A stretch of DNA of 64,000 nucleotides, taken from assembly GCF_014773265.1 (NCBI RefSeq), contig NZ_JACWMY010000003.1:434001-498000 (forward strand), in the 5' to 3' direction. Below are positions 49,982-59,096 of this stretch, piece after piece (the stretch's first letter is position 1; every line of letters starts with the position of its first letter). Both the position numbers and the translations under genes were made by a program. Source of the stretch: Mucilaginibacter pankratovii (GTDB lineage: Bacteria; Bacteroidota; Bacteroidia; Sphingobacteriales; Sphingobacteriaceae). The notes beneath the pieces were generated by a model that did not search any database, was not told where the DNA came from, and was given only the letters and a program-made list of their open reading frames with translations.

Positions 49982-50165
49982 AAGTGTCCCACTCATTAAA
50001 AAATCGCTGCGACGGCAAGTTTCGGATAAAAATCTATAGACCAGTAGGTTATGTCGTTTATGTCAAGAGCAGGGATGTCCCAAAGTGTCCCGCCAAATAA
50101 TATAAAACACTGGTAATCAATATTTAATATGTTTCGCTGTCCCGCACATGCAAAGTGGGACACTT
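49982..50165. repeat. TGTCCC-word cluster with 11-bp inverted ends
   Basis: AAGTGTCCCAC (49982-49992) and GTGGGACACTT (50155-50165) are exact inverse partners bracketing about 160 bases. Inside are AAAGTGTCCCGCC (50082-50094), CTGTCCCGC (50137-50145) and GGGATGTCCC (50072-50081). It lies between the YpfJ gene and the plsC gene tail to tail; no gene seen in 49958-50206. Confidence 0.5.
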
Positions 50166-50206
50166 GCATGCAACAGAGGCGGGTTTGCAAAAAATGCCAA
50201 ACTGTT

Positions 50207-50944
50207 TTATCCCTCCACTACTACCCTTATCCTATCCTCAATTTCTTTCACCAGTTCATCAACAGGTGCTTTGCCTGGTTCGATGGGTTCGAGCACTGTC
50301 CAACTCATTGGAGTGAAGGTATTAAGCGGATAAAGCCCGTAGCGGCGCATCTTCCATGAATCTATTATAGCTACCGGTACTAATAACGCATCGGGGCATT
50401 TCTTTAACAACGCGGCCACGCCTGCAGCCTGGAAGGTTTTTACTTTGCCATCCTTAGAGCGTGTTCCTTCGGGGAATATCATAGCCGACCATTTATTCTC
50501 CTTCATCCTGATGCCAAACTTTACCAGTTCGGTGATTGCCTGGCGTGGGTCGTTACGGTCGATATTAGCACCACCGCCTACCTTTAGGTTGTAGGATATA
50601 GATGGCACGCCCTTGGTAAGTTCTACCTTAGATACAAACTTTGCATGGTATTTCCGCAAAAAGTAGATCATCGGCGGGATGTCGAAATCGCTTTGGTGGT
50701 TGGCAATAAAAATAATAGAGCGGCCAAGTGGCAGGTTTTGTTTGTTGGTAAATTTAACCGGGTTGAACAAAATGTAGTAGGTGCCAACCAAAAAGAAGTT
50801 GAGAATATCCACCGACCGCTTATGCGCCTTATAACCGCCCCAGTTATAACACATCCACTGTATGGGCTGAAATATGATCAGCATCCCCATAAATGCAATA
50901 CTGGCAAGAGGCGACAGGAAATAGCCTAAAAACTTTTTCATCAA
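50207..50944 (-). CDS. plsC: 1-acyl-sn-glycerol-3-phosphate acyltransferase
   Basis: 245 aa with an N-terminal membrane helix (GYFLSPLASIAFMGMLIIFQPIQWM). Acyltransferase motifs are in order: NHQSDFD (HX4D, motif I), GVPSISYNLKVGGGANIDRND (motif II), FPEGTRSKDGKV (motif III) and VPVAIIDS (motif IV). It transfers the second acyl chain to lysophosphatidic acid in phospholipid synthesis, at the cytoplasmic face of the inner membrane. It is followed in the other direction by a repeat; a NUDIX gene lies 44 bases upstream on the same strand. Confidence 0.93.
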   Translation of the reverse strand: MMKKFLGYFLSPLASIAFMGMLIIFQPIQWMCYNWGGYKAHKRSVDILNFFLVGTYYILFNPVKFTNKQNLPLGRSIIFIANHQSDFDIPPMIYFLRKYHAKFVSKVELTKGVPSISYNLKVGGGANIDRNDPRQAITELVKFGIRMKENKWSAMIFPEGTRSKDGKVKTFQAAGVAALLKKCPDALLVPVAIIDSWKMRRYGLYPLNTFTPMSWTVLEPIEPGKAPVDELVKEIEDRIRVVVEG

Positions 50945-50988
50945 GGCCGCAAAGTTATATTTTTTTGAGAAAATGCTAAATGTTTGGC

Positions 50989-51555
50989 TTATAATCTGTT
51001 CTCTAACTGCATCAGTTTTATCTTAAGCACCGCAGCCACCGTTACCGAATCGGTTATCTCGCCGCTATTCACCATCTGGTAAACCTGTTCAAAAGGCACT
51101 TTATTTACTAATAGGTCCTCGGTATCTTCGGGTTCTGCTTCGTGCTGCTCCAAACCGCGGGCAAGGTAAATAATGCTCAGTTCATCACTTACCGAGTTGG
51201 AGAGGTGCATCTGTAGTATCTCGGTCCATTCGTTTGCTTTCAGTCCGGTTTCTTCCAAAAGCTCCCGTTTGGCAGATTCCAGCGGGTCGCTGCCTTCGGG
51301 CCCACCGCCTTCGGGGATCTCCCAGCAATATTGGTTCAGCACAAAACGATACTGGCCCACCAAATAAGTATTCATATCAGCATCCAGAGGGATAACACCT
51401 ATGGCTACATTTTTAAAATGGATTTTCCCATAAATGCCAGGGTTGCCCGATGGATTGATCACCTGGTACTCGGTAACGTTTATCCAGGGATTATCGTAAA
51501 TATTTTGCTCGGATGTTATTTGCCAGGGGTTTTCTGTTGGGTGCTCCATTGCCAT
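50989..51555 (-). CDS. NUDIX hydrolase (ADP-ribose pyrophosphatase-like)
   Basis: 188 aa. The Nudix box is complete: GGPEGSDPLESAKRELLEETGL (Gx5Ex7REUxEExGU) near 81-101. A preceding strand domain with IYGKIHFKNVAIGVIPLDADMNTYLVGQYRF matches ADP-ribose-pyrophosphatase-type NUDIX enzymes. It hydrolyses a nucleoside diphosphate linked to another group. ATG at 51549 two codons later is also possible. Part of a same-strand run with the EamA and plsC genes. Confidence 0.92.
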   Translation of the reverse strand: MAMEHPTENPWQITSEQNIYDNPWINVTEYQVINPSGNPGIYGKIHFKNVAIGVIPLDADMNTYLVGQYRFVLNQYCWEIPEGGGPEGSDPLESAKRELLEETGLKANEWTEILQMHLSNSVSDELSIIYLARGLEQHEAEPEDTEDLLVNKVPFEQVYQMVNSGEITDSVTVAAVLKIKLMQLENRL

Positions 51556-51599
51556 AAAGGTAATAGTATGCCCTTACTTATTACCCGGCTATTTAAAAT

Positions 51600-52541
51600 T
51601 TATGCGGCTTCTGTAATTTCCGGCTTTCCCTTTTTTAAGTAGCCCGGCACGTTCACTAACAGTATCCCTGCTAAGATCACAATGAGACTTAAAAGCTGAG
51701 CTGTATTCACGTTTTCGTGTATAAACAGCCAGCCCAAGAACACGGCTACCACCGGATTTACGTAGGTGTGCGTACTGATTATGGCCGGCGGCTTAATACT
51801 CAACAGCCACACAAATGATTGGTAGGCAACCAGCGAGCCCATCACAATTAAGAACGCCAACCCCGCCCAGGCTTCAAACGCGATGTTGTTGAAAGAGAAG
51901 CCAACCTGTTCGCTTTTGCAAAAGGCCACAATAGTGGCCGATACTCCGGCGGCCAATAATTGTACGCTTGAATTCATCGCTGTGGAGCTTTTGCCGGTAT
52001 TACCTTTAACAATGAGCGATCCGATGATCCAAAGCAGGGCTCCAAACAATACGGCAATACTGGCAATGAGCGCCATTGGCGATTGGTGAGCTGGGGCAAC
52101 CCCCAACTTCAAAAACAGGAAAATTCCGATAAAGCCGATGATCAGCCCGCTTACGATAAATTTATTGGAGAAATATTCCTTCCAGCGCTGGCGGTCTATT
52201 ATTAAAAGCATCAACGGTTCGGTAGCAACCAATATAGCAGCCTGGCCCGAGCTGATATATTGTTCTGCCCAGGCAATTACGCCGGTGCCGCCAACTAGCA
52301 TTAGTGTTCCGCTAAGCGCATGCCGCCAAAGTAGTTTTCGCTCGGGCAATTCTTCGCCTTTTATTTTGCACCATGCCAACATCAGCAAACCGGCAACCAG
52401 GTAACGAAGCCCCACCAATATAAAAGGAGGAAAGCTCTTTAGACCAAAGATCACAGCCAGGTAGGTAGAACCCCATACCACATAAATATTGAAGAAGGCG
52501 AAGGCCACCAATAATGGCGAAACCGTTTTCTGTGCTTTCAT
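51600..52541 (-). CDS. EamA family (DMT) transporter
   Basis: 313 aa with ten hydrophobic helices in two EamA repeats. The first is AFAFFNIYVVWGSTYLAVIFGLKSFPPFILVGLRYLVAGLLML (WGSTY is the family word); the second has AWAGLAFLIVMGSLVAYQSFVWLL and TYVNPVVAVFLGWLFIHE. It is a drug/metabolite exporter of unknown substrate in the inner membrane. It is downstream of metK on the same strand, but a terminator lies between. Confidence 0.92.
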   Translation of the reverse strand: MKAQKTVSPLLVAFAFFNIYVVWGSTYLAVIFGLKSFPPFILVGLRYLVAGLLMLAWCKIKGEELPERKLLWRHALSGTLMLVGGTGVIAWAEQYISSGQAAILVATEPLMLLIIDRQRWKEYFSNKFIVSGLIIGFIGIFLFLKLGVAPAHQSPMALIASIAVLFGALLWIIGSLIVKGNTGKSSTAMNSSVQLLAAGVSATIVAFCKSEQVGFSFNNIAFEAWAGLAFLIVMGSLVAYQSFVWLLSIKPPAIISTHTYVNPVVAVFLGWLFIHENVNTAQLLSLIVILAGILLVNVPGYLKKGKPEITEAA

Positions 52542-52569
52542 TTAAATGACAAGTGAAATATGATGATAC

Positions 52570-52600
52570 AAAAAAAGCGGCCGAAGTATCAGCCGCTTTT
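52570..52600 (-). terminator. Terminator of metK
   Basis: Read on the minus strand, AAAAGCGGC (52600-52592) and GCCGCTTTT (52581-52573) form a 9-bp stem with a 10-base loop. A T run follows to 52570. It separates metK from the EamA gene. Confidence 0.88.
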
Positions 52601-52624
52601 CATTGATTAAATTTATTAGGGGAA

Positions 52625-53875
52625 TTATAATCCGAATTCAGCTTTTACTTTATCTACATAGTCTAACTTTTCCCAAGTGAAAAGCTCCACTTCGCGCTCC
52701 AGCTTGCTGCCATCGTGCGCGTTGAAGGTTTTGGTGACTGTAATGCTTGGCTTACCAAAGTGGCCATAAGCAGCGGTTTCGCTATAAATAGGGTTACGCA
52801 GCTTAAAACGGGTTTCGATAGCGTAAGGCGTCATGTTAAATATCGATTCTACCTTCTTGGCTATCTCGCCATCATTTAAACCAACTTTGGCGGTACCGTA
52901 AGTGTTTACGTAAATACCCATTGGCTGGGCAACACCAATAGCGTAAGATACCTGCACCAATACTTCAGTACAAACACCGGCAGCCACCAGGTTTTTTGCA
53001 ATATGGCGGGTAGCGTAAGCAGCAGAACGGTCAACCTTTGAAGGGTCTTTACCGCTGAATGCACCACCACCATGCGCGCCTTTACCACCGTAGGTATCTA
53101 CAATGATCTTGCGGCCGGTTAAGCCGGTATCGCCATGCGGGCCACCAATAACAAATTTACCGGTTGGGTTTATGTGGTACTTAATATCGTTGTTAAAAAA
53201 GTGCGCGTATTTAGGGTATTTAGCTTTTACACGCGGGATAAGAATGCTGATGATATCATCGTTGATCTTTTTAAGCATTGCCGCTTCTTCGTCAAAATCA
53301 TCATGCTGGGTAGATATCACAATGGCATCAATACGTTGCGGGGTGTTATCGTCGGCATACTCTAAAGTAACCTGCGATTTCGCATCCGGGCGCAGGTATT
53401 TGATCTCGCTGTTTTCGCGGCGGATAGCTGCAAGCTCTATTAGTAAGGCGTGTGCTATGTCCAAAGCAAGCGGCATATAGTTATCGGTTTCGGCAGTAGC
53501 GTAACCAAACATCATACCCTGGTCGCCCGCGCCTTGTTCTTCAGGTGCTTTACGCTCAACACCCTGGTTAATATCAGGAGATTGCTCATGAATAGCCGAA
53601 AGTACACCGCAAGAACTGCCATCAAACATATATTCGCCTTTGGTGTAACCAATTTTGTTGATCACTTCGCGGGCAATTTTTTGTACATCAAGATAAGCTT
53701 TTGATTTAACCTCGCCGGCTAATATTACCTGCCCGGTTGTTACCAGGGTTTCGCAGGCAACTTTCGACTCGGGGTCGAAAGCCAGGAAATTATCAATTAA
53801 AGCGTCGGATATCTGATCGGCAACTTTGTCCGGGTGCCCTTCCGATACGGATTCTGATGTAAATAAGTATGGCAT
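52625..53875 (-). CDS. metK: S-adenosylmethionine synthetase
   Basis: 416 aa, full length. MetK signatures are all present: [21 protein letters not shown] at the start, the P-loop-like [31 protein letters not shown], and the [11 protein letters not shown] loop. It joins methionine and ATP to make S-adenosylmethionine in the cytoplasm. A riboswitch-like leader lies 50 bases upstream on the same strand (53925-54015), so expression is probably lowered when SAM is plentiful. A clear terminator follows. Confidence 0.98.
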   Translation of the reverse strand: MPYLFTSESVSEGHPDKVADQISDALIDNFLAFDPESKVACETLVTTGQVILAGEVKSKAYLDVQKIAREVINKIGYTKGEYMFDGSSCGVLSAIHEQSPDINQGVERKAPEEQGAGDQGMMFGYATAETDNYMPLALDIAHALLIELAAIRRENSEIKYLRPDAKSQVTLEYADDNTPQRIDAIVISTQHDDFDEEAAMLKKINDDIISILIPRVKAKYPKYAHFFNNDIKYHINPTGKFVIGGPHGDTGLTGRKIIVDTYGGKGAHGGGAFSGKDPSKVDRSAAYATRHIAKNLVAAGVCTEVLVQVSYAIGVAQPMGIYVNTYGTAKVGLNDGEIAKKVESIFNMTPYAIETRFKLRNPIYSETAAYGHFGKPSITVTKTFNAHDGSKLEREVELFTWEKLDYVDKVKAEFGL

Positions 53876-53924
53876 GTTTTTTTTAAAATAAACGTTAAAA
53901 CCTAAAGTATGGATTTATTTGAAA

Positions 53925-54015
53925 CTTGTAAAAGAGAAGCAGGAATTAGCACTTTTTTACGTGGTTGCAATAAGTACCGGGCAGGCCGGTACGATCAAAT
54001 CAGTCCACTTACGTG
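53925..54015 (-). promoter_or_regulatory. S-box-like SAM riboswitch in the metK leader
   Basis: Read on the minus strand, TTGCAACCACG (53970-53960) then GTGCTAATTCC (53952-53942) copy the SAM-I core words GCAACC...GTGCxAAxUCC. Upstream is a perfect hairpin GTACCGG-CCTGC-CCGGTAC (53992-53974). A weak outer P1 is possible between GTAAGTGG (about 54012) and CTCTTTTAC. The usual AGGGA kink-turn words are not seen, so it would be a reduced or divergent member. Position directly before metK supports it. Confidence 0.6.
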
Positions 54016-54085
54016 GGGCAAAAATAAAACAATTTTTCACAAAGCCGAAAATACATTTACTTTTGCCGCTTGTAAACCTATATAG

Positions 54086-54976
54086 TTGAAAAGGAAAGCT
54101 TTATTTATAATAAACCCGGTATCGGGAGGGAAGAGGAAAGATGGTGTGCCGGAGCTTATAAAGAAGTACCTCGATCATTCTTTATTTGACTACAAAACCG
54201 TTTTTAGCACGGGCGTTAAGCACGCGCGCGATGTTGCCCGCGAGCAGGCCAAGTTTTACGATATTATTGTAGCCGTGGGCGGCGATGGTACGGTTAACGA
54301 GGTAGCTTCGGCAATTGCCGGGACGGATACTATATTAGGTGTAATACCTTACGGATCGGGCAATGGCCTATCCCGTTTTTTAAGTGTACCGATGAATGCC
54401 GAAGGTGCTATTAAAAGTATCAATGCCGGGCGGGTTATTACAATAGATGCCGGGAAAATGAACGGCAAATGGTTTTTTAATATGGCGGGCATGGGCTTTG
54501 ATGCCCACATTAGCCACGTATTTGCTAATGGCAGCGTAAAGCGCGGCTTTATTAGTTACCTAAAGTCGTCGTTACAGGAAATTTCTAATTATAGGTCTCA
54601 AACCTACCAGCTGGATATAGATGGTGTGAAGTACGAGCGCGAAGCATTTATGCTGAGCATGGCCAATTCATCGCAGTATGGCAATAACGCGCATGTATCA
54701 CCAACCGCCTCGGTGCAGGATGGGCTGCTGGATGTTTGCGTGATAAAGCCGTTCCCTTTATACCGTTTCCCGGAGATGGGGCTGCGTATGTTCACCAAAA
54801 CGGCCGATAGCTCTAAGTTTGTGGAGATCATAAAAGGCAAGCACATTACTATTACACGCAGCCAGCCGGGCCCTATTCATTTAGATGGCGAACCCCGGGA
54901 TGCCGACCTGGAGTTAACCGTGGATGTGATACCCGGTGCATTAAAAATCATTGTTGGCGATAGCTATAAAGACTAA
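54086..54976 (+). CDS. Diacylglycerol kinase family lipid kinase (DagK/YegS-like)
   Basis: 296 aa, starting at TTG 54086 (no ATG near; the family starts KALFIINPVSGG right here). The ATP-site motif VAVGGDGTVNEVA and GYGSGNGLSRFL-type glycine turn (IPYGSGNGLSRF) are intact, as are the second-domain words FFNMAGMGFDAHIS, NSSQYGNNAHVSP and the C-terminal PIHLDGEP. It phosphorylates diacylglycerol or another lipid alcohol at the inner membrane. The SUI1 gene follows after 6 bases. Confidence 0.92.
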   Translation: MKRKALFIINPVSGGKRKDGVPELIKKYLDHSLFDYKTVFSTGVKHARDVAREQAKFYDIIVAVGGDGTVNEVASAIAGTDTILGVIPYGSGNGLSRFLSVPMNAEGAIKSINAGRVITIDAGKMNGKWFFNMAGMGFDAHISHVFANGSVKRGFISYLKSSLQEISNYRSQTYQLDIDGVKYEREAFMLSMANSSQYGNNAHVSPTASVQDGLLDVCVIKPFPLYRFPEMGLRMFTKTADSSKFVEIIKGKHITITRSQPGPIHLDGEPRDADLELTVDVIPGALKIIVGDSYKD

Positions 54977-54982
54977 TTACTT

Positions 54983-55318
54983 ATGGCAAAGAAAAACTTT
55001 ACCGGTATCATGTACTCAACCGATCCGGATTTTAAATACCAGGAAGAAGGGAACGCCGATTTGGAAACCCTGCCTGCTCAACAGCAAAACCTGAAAATAT
55101 ACCTCGACAGGATAAAAGGGAATAAGTTGGTTACCCGCATATCCGGGTTTATTGGTACCGGTGCCGACCTGGAAGCTATCGGTAAAAAATTAAAAACCAA
55201 ATGTGGTGTAGGCGGCTCTGTTAAAGATGGCGAAGTATTGATACAGGGTGATTTTAGGGATAAGGTGCTCACCCTGTTACAAACCGATGGGTATAAAGCC
55301 AAAAAAGCCGGCGGATAG
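54983..55318 (+). CDS. SUI1-domain translation initiation factor (YciH/eIF1-like)
   Basis: 111 aa. After a ~35-residue N-terminal tail ([12 protein letters not shown]), residues about 36-108 form a SUI1 domain: [60 protein letters not shown], with the family's GTGADLE..GK.LK and CGxGGSV..GEI. Bacterial SUI1 proteins bind the small ribosomal subunit and discriminate start codons or act in stress. It is co-transcribed with the diacylglycerol kinase gene. Confidence 0.93.
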   Translation: MAKKNFTGIMYSTDPDFKYQEEGNADLETLPAQQQNLKIYLDRIKGNKLVTRISGFIGTGADLEAIGKKLKTKCGVGGSVKDGEVLIQGDFRDKVLTLLQTDGYKAKKAGG

Positions 55319-55917
55319 AGCCTTCCGCTTTGTGTCTCATCTATATTTTATGTGTAGGCACACGGCCTTAGGGGCGCGACACCATGCTTCCCCTTATTAT
55401 AGGCCTTGTTTCAACTTGTACCAACTTGTACATCCCGCAGTTTTGTCAGCTTACCGGCAATCCGCTTAATTTGTTTTAGCGATGGATTTTAATGAATGTC
55501 ATTTTGCAGCAAACAACTTGCCTGTTGTTGCTGTTGACTCATAGCCTTACAGCTATCACACACTAATTCAATGTGTTAATTTTACACATTTAGCGGACAG
55601 CGCATAGCAGTAATTGTACTTTAGACACTACTATATCAGTTTAGTTACACACTTTTTGTAGGCTAACACTTGCTATTATTAAAAAAAATGGGTTTTATTG
55701 TAAAATATTATTTGGCAAAAACACAATTTTTGGGCTTAATAGCGTTATGTATTACCATTTTACAAAACCGCTAAGCGGGCTATATTAAATTATTATAAAG
55801 AATTACATAAAAAGTTTTTTTAATTCATTTAAATTCTATTTTTGTTATTCGCTTAATACGCACACATTTTTTATTAACTTATATTATAAACAAAACGAAA
55901 ACTAAAAATTAAAAGTA
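55319..55917. other. 599-base gene-free region before the TonB operon
   Basis: No supportable gene on either strand. The first 120 bases contain hairpin-forming words (GGCCTTA...ATAGGCC, 55360-55410) and a tandem ACTTGTACCA-ACTTGTAC. The remainder is strongly AT-rich, unlike the surrounding coding DNA, and carries a promoter near 55837. The unusual length and AT content suggest a large regulatory region or a decayed gene. I recognise no RNA family. Confidence 0.5.
55837..55844 (+). promoter_or_regulatory. -7 box of the exbB/tonB operon
   Basis: TATTTTTG, exact TAnnTTTG, in an AT-rich region; predicts a leader of about 70 bases to ATG 55918. No clear -33 TTTG at ideal spacing. Confidence 0.45.
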
Positions 55918-56760
55918 ATGGCAAACGCACCAACAAAACCAACTACCCCTGTTAAGAATGAAAGCTCAAGTGCATCGGGCGCATTTGCAACTTTGACCAT
56001 CCCGATTTGTATAGCGGTCGCTGTGTTAATATACATGTTCATATTAGGAGATGGCAGCCACTACAAAGGCGGCGATCCTGAAAATGATGTTAACCCTGGC
56101 GATTACTTCGGTATCATCCACAAAGGTGGTGTTATCGTACCTATCATCATGTCGTACTTATTAATGGTTATTGTATTCTCTATCGAGAGGGCAATCGTTA
56201 TTGGTAAAGCTTCTGGTACAGGTAACGTAGATGTTTTCGTTAAAAAGATCCAATCTTTCCTTAACGCCGGTAACATCGATGCTGCAAGTGCAGAGTGCGA
56301 CAAACAAAAAGGTTCGGTAGCAAACGTTATCAAATCTGGTTTGAAAAAATACAAAGAAATGGAAGCAGAGCCAAATCTTGACGTAGATCAAAAAACTTTA
56401 GCTATCCAAAAAGACATCGAAGAAGCAACAGCTTTAGAAATGCCAATGTTAGAGCAAAACCTTACCATCATCGCTACCCTGGTATCAATCGGTACATTAA
56501 CCGGTCTGTTAGGTACGGTAATCGGTATGATCAAGGCCTTCGGTGCGTTAGCAGCTTCTGGTGCTCCAAACCAATCGGCATTATCAAACAGTATCTCTGA
56601 GGCACTTATCAATACTGCATTAGGTATCGGTACTTCAGCTATATCAATTGTTATGTACAACTTGTTTACATCTAAAATAGATAAGCTTACTTACGCTATC
56701 GATGAAACCGGTTTCAGCATTGTTCAAACATTCGCTGCATCACACAAAAATAGCAGGTAG
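55918..56760 (+). CDS. MotA/TolQ/ExbB proton channel family protein
   Basis: 280 aa. Three membrane helices: about 27-45 (TIPICIAVAVLIYMFIL), 77-97 (IMSYLLMVIVFSIERAIVIG) and 185-235. The family core LEQNLTIIATLVSIGTLTGLLGTVIGMIKAFGALAASG and SISEALINTALGIGTSAISIVMYN are present. With the two ExbD genes and TonB downstream it forms the inner-membrane proton-driven motor that energises outer-membrane receptors. First gene of the operon. Confidence 0.95.
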   Translation: MANAPTKPTTPVKNESSSASGAFATLTIPICIAVAVLIYMFILGDGSHYKGGDPENDVNPGDYFGIIHKGGVIVPIIMSYLLMVIVFSIERAIVIGKASGTGNVDVFVKKIQSFLNAGNIDAASAECDKQKGSVANVIKSGLKKYKEMEAEPNLDVDQKTLAIQKDIEEATALEMPMLEQNLTIIATLVSIGTLTGLLGTVIGMIKAFGALAASGAPNQSALSNSISEALINTALGIGTSAISIVMYNLFTSKIDKLTYAIDETGFSIVQTFAASHKNSR

Positions 56761-56848
56761 TAAAATATAAGTGATGGTTTCCTCGTTATAACAAAATATA
56801 ATTTGGAATTTATTTGAAATTGTAACACTTAATATTTAACTTTACACC

Positions 56849-57463
56849 ATGCCAAGAGTAAAAGTCCAAAGAAAAAGCACTTCGATAGATATGACCGCCA
56901 TGTGCGACGTAGCTTTCCTGCTGCTTACCTTCTTTATATTAACAGCTAAGCCAAGAACAGAGGACCCCGTTCCTGTTGATATCCCGGCAGCAACTACAGA
57001 GATCCCTATCCCTGATGATAACATGTTAATGTTAACTGTGGGCCAGGGTAAAGTTTTCTTCTCTGTGGATGGTAATGATGTACGCAAACAAACGCTCATA
57101 CAAATGGGCGATAAGTACGGAATTAAATTCAGTGCCGAGCAGCAGGAGAAGTTTTCGGGTTTGCCGGTATTCGGCGTGCCTTTAAAGCAATTGGGCGGTT
57201 TTCTTGATCTGGATGCAGAGGGAAGAAAAGCTTTCCAGCAATCCGGTATACCAACCGATACAACAGCCAACAACGAGTTGTCTGACTGGATCCGTGAATC
57301 GCGCCGGGTAGTGGTGAGCTTGCACAACCGTGCTTTGCGTATTTCTATCAAAGGAGATAACAAAGAGGAATATCCAACTATCAAGAAACTGATAGGCGTT
57401 CTTCAAAAACAGAAAATTAACAAGTTCTCGCTCATCACTACGGTGAAAGCTGAGGCTAAATAA
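56849..57463 (+). CDS. ExbD/TolR family protein, copy 1
   Basis: 204 aa. Single N-terminal membrane helix with the family's charged proton-path residue: SIDMTAMCDVAFLLLTFFILTAKPR (Asp in the TM-entry DM/CDVAF region). The rest is a periplasmic domain with the ExbD/TolR-like strands ILMLTVGQGKVFFSV and a helical tail. Longer than E. coli ExbD (141 aa). It begins 88 bases after the proton channel gene and 8 bases before a second ExbD gene. Confidence 0.93.
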   Translation: MPRVKVQRKSTSIDMTAMCDVAFLLLTFFILTAKPRTEDPVPVDIPAATTEIPIPDDNMLMLTVGQGKVFFSVDGNDVRKQTLIQMGDKYGIKFSAEQQEKFSGLPVFGVPLKQLGGFLDLDAEGRKAFQQSGIPTDTTANNELSDWIRESRRVVVSLHNRALRISIKGDNKEEYPTIKKLIGVLQKQKINKFSLITTVKAEAK

Positions 57464-57471
57464 GTAAAAAA

Positions 57472-58005
57472 ATGGCAGAATTAGATACCTCCGGCGGGGG
57501 TAAACATAAAGGCGGGAAAGTACGAAGTAAAAAGGCCTCTACACGCGTGGATCTAACCGCGATGGTGGATCTGGCCTTCTTGCTCATCACCTTCTTTATG
57601 CTTACCACCACGCTGTCAAAACCTAAGGCAATGGATTTAACCATGCCTGATAAGGACGAGCAAACAAAAGACCAGATGCCTATGGCGGCCTCCCGTTCCA
57701 TGACACTTTTATTAGGTGCTAATAACAAAGTGGAATGGTTTATTGGCGAGCCGGGCAAATCGCAGCCAACAACAGAAGGCTTCGGTAAAAATGGCTTGCG
57801 TAAGACCCTTATTGAAAAAGGCAGGGAAATTCAACAAAGTACAGGTAAATTCATGTTTGTGTTGATCAAACCAAGCGATAAATCAAACTATAAAAACGTA
57901 GTTGATACGATTGATGAGATGAACATAACCGGCGTACAATCCTATGCAATTGTTGATATTACGCCGCCTGAGCTTGAATTGCTGAAAAGGGATGGCAATT
58001 ATTAA
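57472..58005 (+). CDS. ExbD/TolR family protein, copy 2
   Basis: 177 aa. TRVDLTAMVDLAFLLITFFMLTTTL gives the N-terminal helix with the conserved Asp. The periplasmic domain has ASRSMTLLLGANNKVEWFIG and KFMFVLIKPSDKSNYKNVVDTIDEMNITGVQSYAIVDI, the canonical TolR/ExbD ending. The two ExbD paralogues differ in length and sequence, the usual Bacteroidota arrangement. Both complete the channel with ExbB. Confidence 0.94.
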   Translation: MAELDTSGGGKHKGGKVRSKKASTRVDLTAMVDLAFLLITFFMLTTTLSKPKAMDLTMPDKDEQTKDQMPMAASRSMTLLLGANNKVEWFIGEPGKSQPTTEGFGKNGLRKTLIEKGREIQQSTGKFMFVLIKPSDKSNYKNVVDTIDEMNITGVQSYAIVDITPPELELLKRDGNY

Positions 58006-58028
58006 ATGTAAATTAACGTTATAAGATA

Positions 58029-58856
58029 ATGTTCGGATCAAAATTAGACATACTAAACCAGCAGTGGATAGACGTTGTTTTTACAGGCCGTAACAAAGCT
58101 TATGGAGCATACGAATTACGTAAGGAGAACCCTCGTCATACCAACAAGGCCCTTATTATTGGCGTAGCTGTATTTGTTTTGGCTATATCCTTTAAAACAA
58201 TCCTCAACAAGCTTGAGGGCTTTATTCCAAAAGCTGACGAAAAGGTGAAGATCACAGAAGTGGTGCTTCCACCTCCGCCGGTTGATGAAACCAAAAAACC
58301 ACCACCTCCGCCACCGGAGCCGCCAAAACCGAAGATCGACCAGGTGCGGTTCCCGCCTCCGGTAGTAAAACCGGATAACGAGGTGCGTGAAAAAGAACCG
58401 CCAACCATGAAGGAATTGGAAGTTGCCGATCCTGGTCAGAAAGATCAGAAAGGTGACCCTAATGCCGATATCAGGATTGATGAGCCCGTAGGTAACTCGG
58501 ATGTAAAGCAAGTGGTTGAGGAAAACCCTAACCAGATCTTTACAGCAGTAGAGCAACAGCCAAGCTTTGGTAACGATGAAAATGCGTTTAACAAATATCT
58601 TTCAAAAGCTATTCGTTACCCTGCAGTTGCAAGAGAGAACAACGTACAAGGCCGTGTAATTTTAACCTTTGTTGTTGAACGTGACGGATCGTTAACTGAT
58701 ATTAAAGTGTTAAGAGGTATAGGTAGCGGTTGCGATGAAGAAGCAATACGTGCGCTAAAATCCTCTCCAAAATGGAAACCGGGTATTCAAAACGGCCGCC
58801 CTGTACGTGTACAGTTCAGCGTACCGGTAGCGTTTGCCCTGGCTTCAGAAGAATAA
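58029..58856 (+). CDS. tonB: TonB energy transducer protein
   Basis: 275 aa. The N-terminus DVVFTGRNKAYGAYELRKENP is the Bacteroidota TonB start; one membrane helix follows (ALIIGVAVFVLAISFKTIL, about 38-56). A proline-rich stretch (VVLPPPPVDETKKPPPPPPE, about 75-110) spans the periplasm. The C-terminal TonB domain (about 185-275) has KAIRYPAVARENNVQGRVILTFVVERDGSLTDIKVLRGIGSGCDEEAIRALKSSPKWKPG. It transmits motor energy to outer-membrane TonB-dependent receptors such as SusC-like glycan transporters. Confidence 0.96.
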   Translation: MFGSKLDILNQQWIDVVFTGRNKAYGAYELRKENPRHTNKALIIGVAVFVLAISFKTILNKLEGFIPKADEKVKITEVVLPPPPVDETKKPPPPPPEPPKPKIDQVRFPPPVVKPDNEVREKEPPTMKELEVADPGQKDQKGDPNADIRIDEPVGNSDVKQVVEENPNQIFTAVEQQPSFGNDENAFNKYLSKAIRYPAVARENNVQGRVILTFVVERDGSLTDIKVLRGIGSGCDEEAIRALKSSPKWKPGIQNGRPVRVQFSVPVAFALASEE

Positions 58857-58862
58857 GGTTTA

Positions 58863-59096
58863 ATGTTATTAAATGATAATGGAAAGCAAAAATCGCCCAA
58901 AAGGCGGTTTTTGCTTATTTTAGGAGTTGCTGCATTCGCAGGATTTTGTGTGCTGGGTTTAATGATAATTTTTTGGGATAAATTTCCCCTGCAGTTACCG
59001 GCAACCCAACGCAAGATATTTGGAGCGGTAATTTTAATTTACGCAGTATTGCGCTTTTCGCGCTATTTAAGAAAAAGCCCCGAGGATGAAGAATAG
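58863..59096 (+). CDS. Small two-helix membrane protein in the tonB operon
   Basis: 77 aa. Hydrophobic helices at about 17-38 (FLLILGVAAFAGFCVLGLMIIFW) and 49-66 (IFGAVILIYAVLRFSRYL). It begins 6 bases after tonB and overlaps the PstS-like gene by 11 bases, so it is co-translated. Conserved small proteins occur at this position in other Bacteroidota tonB operons as I recall, but I know of no role. Confidence 0.7.
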   Translation: MLLNDNGKQKSPKRRFLLILGVAAFAGFCVLGLMIIFWDKFPLQLPATQRKIFGAVILIYAVLRFSRYLRKSPEDEE

